Shown here piece by piece: positions 41,809-51,064 of a stretch of DNA of 53,084 nucleotides; positions within the stretch are counted from its first letter, which is position 1; each line of letters starts with the position of its first letter. The translations under genes were made by a program, and so were the position numbers. The notes beneath the pieces are model-generated. The model did not search any database, was not told the DNA's origin, and worked only from the letters and a program-made list of their open reading frames with translations. The stretch comes from SAR324 cluster bacterium (GTDB lineage Bacteria > SAR324 > JACQKK01): positions 1-53,084 of the forward strand of contig JACZRV010000013.1 in the NCBI GenBank assembly GCA_022574555.1, in the 5' to 3' direction.

Positions 41809-44800
41809 TCAGCGCATTCTGCGCCTGCAATCCCGCAGCAGCAATCGTGCCGGCCGGTCGTGGGGCATCACAACGAGATACTCTCGCAACAGCACGGCAG
41901 ATTCACGCCACTGACCCGATTGATGCAGGCGCAGGGCATTGCCCCACAAGGCCCCATGACGTCCCATGCTGCGCCGCGCGTCATCGCCGCGGGTGGTATA
42001 GACCTCACTGAATGCGACGCGGCTGCTTGCCGGGTGCAGCCGGATACTGCCCAGAGGGCGAAACTCGAAGCGTGAAGGATCGGGCAATTCTTCCACAAGC
42101 GAATTACTAACCAGAATTCCCGCCCGAAAAGTGAAGCTCATTTCCGCCAGTCGCTGGGCAACCCGGGCGGCCTCACCGGCCAGTACCGCCTCCGTGCGAT
42201 CGCGGGTTTCCAGCAGCCCTTCCATCCAGGTTCCGGCATGCATCCCCAGTCCCGTTGTGATCGGCGGCAATCCGGTCGCGGGTCTCTCTTCACGCCAGGC
42301 GCGCATCAGTTGATGGAGCGTGAGCGCTCCCCAAAGACCGCTTTCGGCACCCAGGGGAAATCTGGCCAGCCAGTCCGCGCCCGAGATTCGTTCGAGATGA
42401 CCTTCGTGCAAGGAAAGGGCGTGCTCCAATTCGGCATAATAAACGCCCAGTTCCTGGAATACCGCGGACTTGCTCATGCGGCTCAGGCGGGCCATGCCGT
42501 GCAGGTGACCCGCCACCACAACCGCCCGCTCCTCTTCGGCGAGGGCCAGGGAATCGTCCCTGCCGGTTCCGCCGCGAAGTGAGCGCGGCAATACCCGTTC
42601 GGCGCGGATGAGAGACGCTTGCAAACGGCTTTCCTGCGCCTTGATGCGCTCATTTTCCGCCGTGAGATCGTCCGCCAGCCGGGCTTGGGCCAAGGCGCCG
42701 GCAATCAGCCGCAGGGGCGCCTGGAGATTTTCGAGTTCATTGGCGCCGCTTCCGCTCCAGGATTCATTTCGCCCGATGAGCACGGCACCGAAGCTTTCAC
42801 CTTTGTGAACGAGGGGCAGCCAAGCCCCGTGCGAGACGCCCATTTCGGCCAGCAAACCGGCTTCGTCGCCTTGTGCTGCACCGTTGGTGTTAATCCGTAA
42901 CGGCGTGGGAGTCTGTCTTTCCAGGGCTTCCCGCGCGGGAGAGCCTTCGGCAGCCAGATCGGCGCTGGTCGTCATTTCCGGTGCGCTGCTGCGCCGCCGT
43001 AGCGCAACAAAGGATCCAAAGCGGAGGGTCGGATCGGCACGGTTCCACCAATACACGGCTGCCGAATATACGCCCAGGGGGTCGGCGATGTCCCGCAGCC
43101 AAGCCCGCATCATCGCCTCGACGCTCCCCAATCCCGCGGTATGAGCGCTCCACTCGGCCAAATAGCGCCAATGTTCGGCTTCCGAGTAGAAGCGCGCGCG
43201 TTGCGCGTCGATCCCCTCCAGGGCGCGGCCAACAGCCAACACGGCACCAGCTTGCCGCGCGATGGCGCTGACCCGATAAAGCTCGGCGTTGCCATAGACG
43301 GTGCGGCTCACGGAACTGCTGAGGTAAACCGCGCCTTGCATCGAATCGTTTTCCCCCAACGGTATGCAAAGCACCGATTGAGCGCGTCCCCCGCTCCAGC
43401 CGTCGCCTCCATTGTTACCGGGCCGGTAGTGCTCCAGTATCTGACCCTTGCGTTCCCTCCAGACCGTTTCGACGAGCCACTGGTTGATCCAGTCCTCCGC
43501 AGCCGCGGCGGCAGGAATGGTCTCATGGGTCTGTGGCGATCCGTCAGGCCCAGGCAGCAGCAGCGCGCCCCGCTCGGCCTCGGCGGCGTCCACCATTATT
43601 TGCAGGACGGCCCTTGCACGATCAGGTGCCGCATCGTCCGGCGGCGCGCTGATCCGCTCCAGAAGACCAAGCAGGGATCCGTCCCATGCCGATTGGGCTT
43701 GCACGGCGGGATCGGTCAGTGCGCCTGCCGCGTCTTCCGGGGCCCCCGGCCCGGGCAGATCCAACAATTTACGGGTGGACCGGGTCAGCAGTTTGGCACC
43801 CAGCGCGTCGAACAGCGTGAGTGCCTTTCCGCCCCATTCCACCCAGCTATTGGTGCTATTGGTGTCGCCGGAAGTTTTCAGTCCCTCAGCGATGCGGTAA
43901 TAGAGGCGGGCCAGAGGAAATCTCAATCCACGCTCTTCCAGCAGTGGTGCGTATTGCTTTCCCGCTGCCAGCGCGGCTTGCGGCTCGTTCTGCAGCAAAA
44001 GCGACATCGCCTCCACCGGTCCGGTCTCGGGAATCAGGCGCGGATGCGCCTTTTCCGCTGTGCGCAGCGAACGCAGCAAGGGGCGGACGGCTTTGCGGCG
44101 GAGCGCTCTTTCCTCGGGCAAATGGAGGGCTGCGGCCAGGTGGGCTTCGGCGAGGGCCGCCTGCAGCCGGATCCCGGGCGAAAGCCCTGGCCCATGGGCC
44201 GCCTGCTGCAGGTCGGGATCCCGGTGCAGAATTTCCAACGCGGCGGCCTCATTGCCGGTGAACAGATGCAACTCACCGGCGAGCAGGATCAACGCGGCCG
44301 CGCGGTCTTCGGCACCGAGGCGTGAAATTTGTTCGGCGTTTTCCCGCAGCGTGGCTATCGCCGCCGCGGGCTCCCGGGTCCCCTGCAGAGCCTGCCCATA
44401 TGCCAGCCATCCTGCCGCAATGGCTGTCAGGCCCGCGTCGTCGAGCATTTCCGCCAGTGCAGCGAGCGCCTGGGCTGTGCGGCAAAGCCCTTCCACTGGC
44501 CCTTGCCAGCGATCGATTTCCAGCACCGTGAGCAGCACCTCGGCTTCGCCCAACGCGTCGCCCAAGGCCCGAAATTGGCGGAGCGCGTCGGACAGAGCCT
44601 CTCTCGCGCGCGCGGGGTCGCAAGCATTCAAGTGGCAACGGCCCGCCGCGGCCTGCCAAGCCGCGCGCTCGTGGGGAAAATGGCGTTGGGCCAATAAACG
44701 CTGAGCATCGGCCATCAATTCGCTGTCCGGGTGGCCCTCCCATTCCCCCAGCCGGATCAATGCCCTCGCTGCCACCGGCGGAGCCACTTTGCCCGCTACG

Positions 44801-47529
44801 AGGCGCAACAGCTTTTCGTCCGCGAGCCGAGCCCGTTCGGGGGCGATCCGGGCGAGTATGATCGCGGCCTGTTCCAACAGCCGGGCCGTGCGATGATTCT
44901 CCGCAGGCATCCATTCCTCCGCCTCGCCGCCGACCGATCTCAAGACTTTGCGGTAGCGATGGGAGCCTGTGGCCGCAATTCTCGCCAGGGCTGTGCCCAC
45001 TGGAGATGCCGGCAGGGTTTCGCCGGTCAGGTTCAGCCCCTCTTCCACCTGCTTTAGCGCGGCCTCCGGCTCCCCCTGGCGATCCAGCACCCAGGCCAGC
45101 ATGCGCAGGGTGTTGGCCTGATTTTTATCGTCGGGAGCATGGTGCAACGCCTGGCTCAATGCCGCTTTGGCTCCGGAGAGCCGGCCGAGGCGAGCTTGGC
45201 AATCGCCCAGGGCCGCGTAGACCGCTCCCGAACGGGCATCCTTGCCCAGTAGGGTCAGCAGTGCCTCGTAACCCCTGCTGGCGCCATGAAGAGCGTGGCA
45301 GCGGCGCGCCTCCTTGGCCGCGGCCAAGCCATGCTCTACCGTGCGGCGTGCATCCCCGGCCCGCTCGAAATGCCGTACCAGCCCATGCAAGTGGCTCAGC
45401 CGCGGGGTGGCCGGCCGGACTTCGTTACCGGCGGCCACGATCTCGTGCAACTGCGTTTTTTGTGGGCGGGACATCCCGGCATACAAAGCTGCCCGGACAC
45501 GCTCGTGGGCGAACCGCAGCCCGATTGGCGAGCGTTCCAGGATGCCTTCTGCGACCAGTGACTCGGCCTGATCCATGACCATCTCCGGCGGAAGATGCGC
45601 CACCAGGGATGCCAGGCTTTCCCATGCAAATCCGGCAGGGTGAATCGCCGCCGCTTGCGCCATCACGAGCAAGGGCTCGGACAAAAGGTCGAGCCGGGCT
45701 TGAATCAGATCCTGCATGGTCTCGGGCCAGCGCGCGGAGTGGACCCCCTCCCAGTCCACCTGCCAACCGGCCTGCGCCATTCCGTCCCTTTCGTGGCCGT
45801 CTCCTTCGTGGCGGACGAGCAGTTTCCGTCCCAGCAAGCAGTGCAGGGCAAGGTCATGGGACAATGGATACCCGCCCCAACTCTCGTGCAGCCATTGGGA
45901 CAAGCGCTGGTGCGGGTGTGCCTCGTGGTCCTCGCCGGCCGGCTTACCGAGCCGGTGCAACAGCGACTCCCGCACCTGATTCAGGGTCAAGGGCGCAAGG
46001 GTGATCCATTGGGTCGCCGGTCGTTGGGCGATCTTGTCCAGCCAAAAGGAGAGGGGGTGATCGGCCCCTATTTTTGACGAGTCCAAGCCGGCGATGACCA
46101 CCATCGGCGTACTGGGGAGCAGATGATACACGTAGCGCAACCAATCCAGTGAATCGGCGTCGGCCTGCTCCAGACTGCCGATTCCCAGCACCAAGGGATG
46201 TTTCTGGTCCGCCAATGCCACGAATGCCTGGCTCAATGCCGCCAGTATCCGCGGCCGTTCCCGCTCCATCGGAAGCGGAGCCGGAGCATCGGACGCGGGC
46301 AGAATGGCGGAAAGGTCGGGGAGCAGCCCCGTGAGCAACGCGGCGGAATCGCCCAGTTGGGCCCGGAGGCGGTACAGCAGGTCGCGACGGCGGGAGGCGG
46401 GCACGAATTCCCATTTCCGCACCAAGTCGGTCAGCAAATCCAACGGGATTTGAAATGGTGCGCACCAATCCGCCGACGGTAGCCGGGCGGAGAGCGTCAG
46501 GCCGCCCGACGCCTCGACAGAAAAGCACAATTGCTCAAATAGGCTGCGCTTGCCCAGACCAGCCTTGCCGGCAAATAGGACCAATGACCCTTGACCCATG
46601 GAGGCCTTGGCCAAAGCTGCAAGGGCGGTTTCCCGCGCCGAGCCGCGGCCCGCCAGGGGTATCCGGTGGCGTAAGGGATCGGGAGTTTCGCCCAGCGCCA
46701 GGGCACCTCCGCCCGCGTCCAAACTTTCCAGATCGGCCAGCAGGCCCCGCGCGGTCTGATACCGGTCCGCGGGGTCCCGTGCCAGCAGGCGCAGCACCAC
46801 GTCTGCCAGCCGTTGCGGCACGACACCGTTCAGATCGCGGGGCGAGGGCGGCGCTTCCCCGAGGCGTCGTCCCAGCACTTGATGGGCGGTCGATCCGGCG
46901 AAAGGCAGAGATCCCGTCAAGAGCCGATAGGCGATCAATCCCAAACGATACAAATCGGCCCGGTCATCAATGGCCGTATCCAGCCAAGGTGCCTCCTCCG
47001 GTGCCATATAAGACGCTGTGTCAGCGTCCCGCAGGGGATAATCCACGGCACGGAGCAATGAACGCGCCGGATCGGTCAACACCGCGTGAATCCGGTCTTC
47101 CTCTCGGGAGATCAACAGATTGGCCGGTTTGATGTTGCCGTGCACCACGCCTTCCCGGTGCAACACGGAAAGGCCCGAGGCGATTTGCCGCAGCAGGGCC
47201 ACCGCATCAGATATTTTCCAAGCCCCTGCGGATTGGAAAGTTTCGAGAGATTCGGACGGGAAGTAGGTTGAAACCTGGTAACCGACGCCTCGGTCGATGC
47301 CAGTTTCAGAGGGAACGACGAGATGGGGATGACGTAGATTGCGCAGGCGTCCTACCACACTGCGGAAACGAAGGCCTTCTTCGCTGCGCAGGTCCACTGC
47401 GTCGTCGAATATCTTGACGGCCAGCAATTCCCCGCTGGTGGCGTCATTGGCGAGATGGAGTAGGCCCAGGTCGCTTCTGCCAAGCTCCTGCTTGAACTCG
47501 AAGCGTTCGTTGACGGCCGTTCCCTGCAT
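41809..47529 (-). CDS. Giant signalling protein: kinase-like, AAA-like ATPase, TPR, two GAF and cyclase-like domain
   Basis: 1906 residues, cytoplasmic. Order: Ser/Thr-kinase-like domain (about 8-270; Lys39 in LAVKIF, APE in SYMAPEE); STAND/AAA-like ATPase (about 290-700; FAGKAGLGKRSLFEQL); TPR-rich region (about 720-1250); GAF-like domains (about 1300-1440 and 1474-1619); class III cyclase-like domain (about 1668-1845); short helical tail. Key residues are changed in all three catalytic units: the kinase HRD motif reads HGN (Asn132 in VVHGNIKPANLL), DFG reads DPA; the P-loop Ser/Thr is Arg328 (GLGKRS); the cyclase metal Asp of FxDIxGF reads VAGHLHGMA and GD reads GAD. Related kinase-ATPase-cyclase fusions are common in myxobacteria and others. 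The gene is monocistronic and converges on the LysM gene. It looks like a sensor scaffold; I cannot name its input or output. Confidence 0.8.
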   Translation of the reverse strand: MQGTAVNERFEFKQELGRSDLGLLHLANDATSGELLAVKIFDDAVDLRSEEGLRFRSVVGRLRNLRHPHLVVPSETGIDRGVGYQVSTYFPSESLETFQSAGAWKISDAVALLRQIASGLSVLHREGVVHGNIKPANLLISREEDRIHAVLTDPARSLLRAVDYPLRDADTASYMAPEEAPWLDTAIDDRADLYRLGLIAYRLLTGSLPFAGSTAHQVLGRRLGEAPPSPRDLNGVVPQRLADVVLRLLARDPADRYQTARGLLADLESLDAGGGALALGETPDPLRHRIPLAGRGSARETALAALAKASMGQGSLVLFAGKAGLGKRSLFEQLCFSVEASGGLTLSARLPSADWCAPFQIPLDLLTDLVRKWEFVPASRRRDLLYRLRAQLGDSAALLTGLLPDLSAILPASDAPAPLPMERERPRILAALSQAFVALADQKHPLVLGIGSLEQADADSLDWLRYVYHLLPSTPMVVIAGLDSSKIGADHPLSFWLDKIAQRPATQWITLAPLTLNQVRESLLHRLGKPAGEDHEAHPHQRLSQWLHESWGGYPLSHDLALHCLLGRKLLVRHEGDGHERDGMAQAGWQVDWEGVHSARWPETMQDLIQARLDLLSEPLLVMAQAAAIHPAGFAWESLASLVAHLPPEMVMDQAESLVAEGILERSPIGLRFAHERVRAALYAGMSRPQKTQLHEIVAAGNEVRPATPRLSHLHGLVRHFERAGDARRTVEHGLAAAKEARRCHALHGASRGYEALLTLLGKDARSGAVYAALGDCQARLGRLSGAKAALSQALHHAPDDKNQANTLRMLAWVLDRQGEPEAALKQVEEGLNLTGETLPASPVGTALARIAATGSHRYRKVLRSVGGEAEEWMPAENHRTARLLEQAAIILARIAPERARLADEKLLRLVAGKVAPPVAARALIRLGEWEGHPDSELMADAQRLLAQRHFPHERAAWQAAAGRCHLNACDPARAREALSDALRQFRALGDALGEAEVLLTVLEIDRWQGPVEGLCRTAQALAALAEMLDDAGLTAIAAGWLAYGQALQGTREPAAAIATLRENAEQISRLGAEDRAAALILLAGELHLFTGNEAAALEILHRDPDLQQAAHGPGLSPGIRLQAALAEAHLAAALHLPEERALRRKAVRPLLRSLRTAEKAHPRLIPETGPVEAMSLLLQNEPQAALAAGKQYAPLLEERGLRFPLARLYYRIAEGLKTSGDTNSTNSWVEWGGKALTLFDALGAKLLTRSTRKLLDLPGPGAPEDAAGALTDPAVQAQSAWDGSLLGLLERISAPPDDAAPDRARAVLQIMVDAAEAERGALLLPGPDGSPQTHETIPAAAAAEDWINQWLVETVWRERKGQILEHYRPGNNGGDGWSGGRAQSVLCIPLGENDSMQGAVYLSSSVSRTVYGNAELYRVSAIARQAGAVLAVGRALEGIDAQRARFYSEAEHWRYLAEWSAHTAGLGSVEAMMRAWLRDIADPLGVYSAAVYWWNRADPTLRFGSFVALRRRSSAPEMTTSADLAAEGSPAREALERQTPTPLRINTNGAAQGDEAGLLAEMGVSHGAWLPLVHKGESFGAVLIGRNESWSGSGANELENLQAPLRLIAGALAQARLADDLTAENERIKAQESRLQASLIRAERVLPRSLRGGTGRDDSLALAEEERAVVVAGHLHGMARLSRMSKSAVFQELGVYYAELEHALSLHEGHLERISGADWLARFPLGAESGLWGALTLHQLMRAWREERPATGLPPITTGLGMHAGTWMEGLLETRDRTEAVLAGEAARVAQRLAEMSFTFRAGILVSNSLVEELPDPSRFEFRPLGSIRLHPASSRVAFSEVYTTRGDDARRSMGRHGALWGNALRLHQSGQWRESAVLLREYLVVMPHDRPARLLLRDCRRRMR

Positions 47530-47610
47530 AACCCATCCTTTGGTTGACCAGGAACGTCTAAATCAGGATCGTCCGATCCTCACCCATTACCTACCAAATC
47601 GAAGCCCTGC

Positions 47611-47638
47611 TGACAATGCAGAATTGACAATCCAGAAT
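47611..47638. repeat. 14-base tandem repeat in the 47530-47974 gap
   Basis: TGACAATGCAGAAT (47611-47624) is followed by TGACAATCCAGAAT (47625-47638). The 445-base divergent gap between the giant gene and moaA shows no convincing gene. Its right end has AAGGGGA before the moaA start. The CAGAATT word also occurs in tandem at 35903-35916. Confidence 0.4.
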
Positions 47639-47974
47639 TGAGCGGCGGCCGCGGTTCGACTTGCGCAATCGGGCGGGTGGGGCTAACTTGAAGAGAAATC
47701 GACGCGCGACGCGCCATTCGCTCCGATTCACGTGTATCTAAGGCCCTGACCGGTACCAGCCGGGAAAGGGCTATGAGCCGTGAACGATAGGGTTCCAGGG
47801 GAAACGCTGGTGCCTCCCGGTGGAAAGGAGAAATGGTGGCGGCACCGCTCCCGGTGGCCTTCGCCTGTTCCCCCTTTGTTCCGCCGATTTTTCGATTACC
47901 GTACGCTGGCGAAGTAGTCCGCACCCGGTGCGGCACGCTGAACCTGGCCGCCGCGCAGGAGCTAAGGGGAGTAG

Positions 47975-48982
47975 ATGATCCAGGACAGATTTTCACGGCC
48001 CATCCGGGACCTGCGCATATCGGTGACGGATAAGTGCAATTTCCGTTGTCCCTATTGCATGCCCATCGAAATCTTCGGCGAGGATTACCAATACTCACCG
48101 AAATCGGACGTATTGACTTTCGAGGAGATCGAGCGGCTGGCCGGACTCTTCGCCCGCTGCGGCGCCGAAAAGATCCGCCTCACCGGCGGTGAACCCCTGC
48201 TGCGCAGGGATTTGCCCATTCTCGTGAAGATGCTGGCGGCCATTCCCGGCATCAAGGATATCGCCCTGACCACCAATGCCTGGTTCCTGCCGCAACACGC
48301 TGTAAAGCTGAAGGCTGCCGGCCTGTGCCGCGTCACAGTGAGTCTGGACTCCCTCGACGATCAGGTGTTCCAAAAAATGAACGGCCGCGGCTATGGCGTC
48401 GCGCGTGTGTTGGAGGGAATCGACGCGGCGATTGCGGCGGGGCTCATGCCGATCAAGGTCAATGTGGTCGTCAAGCGGGGCGACAACGATCACACCCTGC
48501 TGGATCTGGTGCGCCGATTCAAGGGCAGCGGCGTGATTCCCCGCTTCATCGAATACATGGATGTGGGCAACCGCAACCAGTGGCGGCTGGATCACGTGGT
48601 GCCATCGCGCGAAATCGTGGCCGCGATCGACGCCGAAATGCCCCTGGAGCCGGTCGACCCTGCCTATCGGGGCGAGGTGGCCGCTCGTTACCGGTTTCGG
48701 GACGGCAGCGGCGAAATCGGCGTCATCTCATCCATCACCCAACCATTCTGCGGAGATTGCACCCGTGGCCGTCTTTCCACCGACGGTAAGCTGGTCACCT
48801 GTTTGTTCGCCACCGGTGGAACCGACCTGCGCACACCCCTGCGCGACGGGGCCACCGATGATGCATTGATCGAGATCATCGCTAGTGCGTGGAGCGCCCG
48901 TACGGACCGATACTCCGAGGAAAGGGCCGCCCGCCCTCCCGAAGCTTCCCGCAAGATTGAGATGTACCAGATCGGGGGCTGA
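47975..48982 (+). CDS. moaA: GTP 3',8-cyclase MoaA (radical SAM)
   Basis: 335 residues. The radical-SAM cluster motif CNFRCPYC is at about 22-29, followed by RLTGGEPLLR; the second cluster is CGDCTRGRLSTDGKLVTC (CxxC then Cys 13 further) near residue 255. The protein ends in MYQIGG, the C-terminal double glycine required for activity. MoaA makes the first intermediate of molybdenum cofactor from GTP. ATG 47975 has AAGGGGA four to ten bases upstream. No other moa gene is near. Note that ActB's molybdopterin-like module does not bind cofactor in known enzymes, so moaA serves other enzymes. Confidence 0.95.
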   Translation: MIQDRFSRPIRDLRISVTDKCNFRCPYCMPIEIFGEDYQYSPKSDVLTFEEIERLAGLFARCGAEKIRLTGGEPLLRRDLPILVKMLAAIPGIKDIALTTNAWFLPQHAVKLKAAGLCRVTVSLDSLDDQVFQKMNGRGYGVARVLEGIDAAIAAGLMPIKVNVVVKRGDNDHTLLDLVRRFKGSGVIPRFIEYMDVGNRNQWRLDHVVPSREIVAAIDAEMPLEPVDPAYRGEVAARYRFRDGSGEIGVISSITQPFCGDCTRGRLSTDGKLVTCLFATGGTDLRTPLRDGATDDALIEIIASAWSARTDRYSEERAARPPEASRKIEMYQIGG

Positions 48983-49017
48983 GGGCCCGCCGCGATTTCC
49001 CGCGGTAACAGACATCC

Positions 49018-50874
49018 ATGGCCGATTTCGCACGGCTGGCCGATCCCGCGATCCGCCCCGCGATCCACACAGCCACACGCCGCCTCATCGTCGTCCCGGC
49101 GCTCCTTTTCGCCTACCTTTCCCTCCCGCGGGCCTTGTTGCTCTCGGTCGCTCCCGTTTCCGAGCTTGGATTTTCTCTAGGCTACGCGGACCTCACCCTG
49201 GCCTACGTTTTCCTGCTCACCGGTGTCCATCTGGCCCTACAGTCCGCCCGGCTCCCTGCCGTCACGGATTTGCTGCTCGGGTGGTGCCACCTGGACGTGC
49301 TCGTGCGTGCGGTGGAAGCGGTACTCTTGCGCGATTTTGCGGTGGGCTACTCGCCCTTGGTTTTCGCCCATTTGGAAACGGACTCATTCGAATTGGCTGC
49401 TGTGCGCTACTGGCCCATCCTGCTGCTGGGAATAGGGATGATGGCCACGGCTCATATGGGAATGCGGCGTCTGATACCCGGCCGCATGAGCGACGGGCCG
49501 GGTCGGCGCCTGGTGGCGGTCTTGCTCGTGTTGCTGGTTGTGCGCTCGGGGTTCGTCTTGATCAAGGAGCGGCGGCGGCTCCCGCGGGGAGATTTCGCGG
49601 TGGCGGCGCTGGCTGTAAACGCCTACACGTATTATCTCCTGAATCCTTTCGGCGAGGATATTCCCTTTACCGGCGGCGAGCGTCAGGTATTGGCAGAATT
49701 GAACCTGGATTTCTCCCGCCCGCCCGCTGCCTTAAGACAGGATTATCGGCATAAAGGCGCGGCGAAGAACGGCACGCCGAATCTGATCCTCGTTTACGTG
49801 GAGGGTCTGCAGGCCAACCTGACCCGCTCGGGGGGCTCTCCCTATCCCGGTCTCACGCCCCATCTGGATCGCTTCGCCGCCCGGTTTGTGCGGGCCGATC
49901 GTTTTTTCAACGGAGCGACGCCCACGATCAATGCCCTGATTTCCAGTCAATGCGGCATCTTGCCCAAAATCAGCAACGACCGTCTGCGAGTGGACCGGGG
50001 CTATGGCCGCAATCTCGTTTGTCTCTCCGACATCCTGGCCGCGGCGGGTTACCATCAGGTCTTCATGGGCGGCGCCAACAGCGCTTTTTCTGGCAAGGAG
50101 CTGTTCCTCCGCAGCCATGGCTATGATGAGATCTGGGGTTGGCGGCAGTGGCGTCAGAGGGACGAATACCGCGCCAAACGGCACGAGTGGGGGCTACACG
50201 ACACCGACCTGGCGCGCGAGGCGCTGGACGTGCTTTCCCGCCTGGAGGCGCATGAGCCCTTTCAACTGACGCTGCTGACCGTGAACACCCATCCGCCGGG
50301 ATATCGGGCCCCAGATTGCCCCGAGTACCGCTCCGGCCATCGCCTCTTGAATGCGTTCCATTGTACGGACCACGCGCTGGGCATTCTGCTGGATGGCATC
50401 GAGGCGCGCGGATTGTTGTCCGATACGGTTGTCGTGGTGATCGGCGATCACCCCGTGTTTCCTTCTCGGGCAAATCAGGCGGCATTGGGATCCGCCGTGC
50501 CGGCATGGTATGGTGCCATCTATTTTGCCTATTCCGCACCGGACGTCTCCCATGCGCGGGTGATCGAGACGGCGGGCTATACCCCGGACCTGGCGCCCAC
50601 GGTGCTGGATCTGCTCGGCCTGGGTGAACGATCCCGTTTTCTGTTTGGGCGTTCTCTGGTGAGCGGGCGAGCGGGGCAAACCCGCCTGATTGCCCCCGAT
50701 TTCGAGGTGATCGACGGGAAAATGGTGCCTGCGATGCCCTCGCTCGCCACGGCCTGCCCGGCCGATCAGTTGCGGCGCACCATCCTGCAAGGCGGCGGCC
50801 CGCCGCTTTCGGAGTGTGAGAGACGGAAGATTTTCGCGCTACAGGAGCGCTGGCTGCTGGGGTTTAAGCCATGA
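49018..50874 (+). CDS. Sulfatase-family membrane enzyme (LtaS/OpgB-like phosphotransferase type)
   Basis: 618 residues. Four to six hydrophobic helices (about 25-220) precede a large soluble alkaline-phosphatase-superfamily domain (from about 253). It contains NLILVYVEGLQANLTRSG (first metal Glu), FNGATPTINALISSQCG (position of the catalytic Thr), and VVVVIGDHPVFPSR (metal Asp-His). This build is shared by lipoteichoic acid synthases, phosphoglycerol transferase OpgB and phosphoethanolamine transferases. It probably transfers a phospho-head group to a glycan or lipid outside the inner membrane. It is 35 bases downstream of moaA and upstream of murC; no glycan cluster is near. Confidence 0.8.
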   Translation: MADFARLADPAIRPAIHTATRRLIVVPALLFAYLSLPRALLLSVAPVSELGFSLGYADLTLAYVFLLTGVHLALQSARLPAVTDLLLGWCHLDVLVRAVEAVLLRDFAVGYSPLVFAHLETDSFELAAVRYWPILLLGIGMMATAHMGMRRLIPGRMSDGPGRRLVAVLLVLLVVRSGFVLIKERRRLPRGDFAVAALAVNAYTYYLLNPFGEDIPFTGGERQVLAELNLDFSRPPAALRQDYRHKGAAKNGTPNLILVYVEGLQANLTRSGGSPYPGLTPHLDRFAARFVRADRFFNGATPTINALISSQCGILPKISNDRLRVDRGYGRNLVCLSDILAAAGYHQVFMGGANSAFSGKELFLRSHGYDEIWGWRQWRQRDEYRAKRHEWGLHDTDLAREALDVLSRLEAHEPFQLTLLTVNTHPPGYRAPDCPEYRSGHRLLNAFHCTDHALGILLDGIEARGLLSDTVVVVIGDHPVFPSRANQAALGSAVPAWYGAIYFAYSAPDVSHARVIETAGYTPDLAPTVLDLLGLGERSRFLFGRSLVSGRAGQTRLIAPDFEVIDGKMVPAMPSLATACPADQLRRTILQGGGPPLSECERRKIFALQERWLLGFKP

Positions 50875-51064
50875 CCGGAATCTAGAGCGGTGGTGACGTC
50901 TCTTTTGTTTGCCGGGTGTGCCTGCTAGATTGGACGCAGACCTTACAGCGCCACATAGAGACGGAAACCGGACTCCGATAGCGCACCAGGAAGCGGCTCT
51001 TTTGGCCGAAAAGCGAATACCACCTCAAACTGCAATCCAAGGCGCCGGCCAGGATATCCCTGCG

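Noticed and set aside
43141..44325. 394-residue antisense frame in the giant gene
   Set aside because: GC-rich shadow frame; low-complexity and without motifs.
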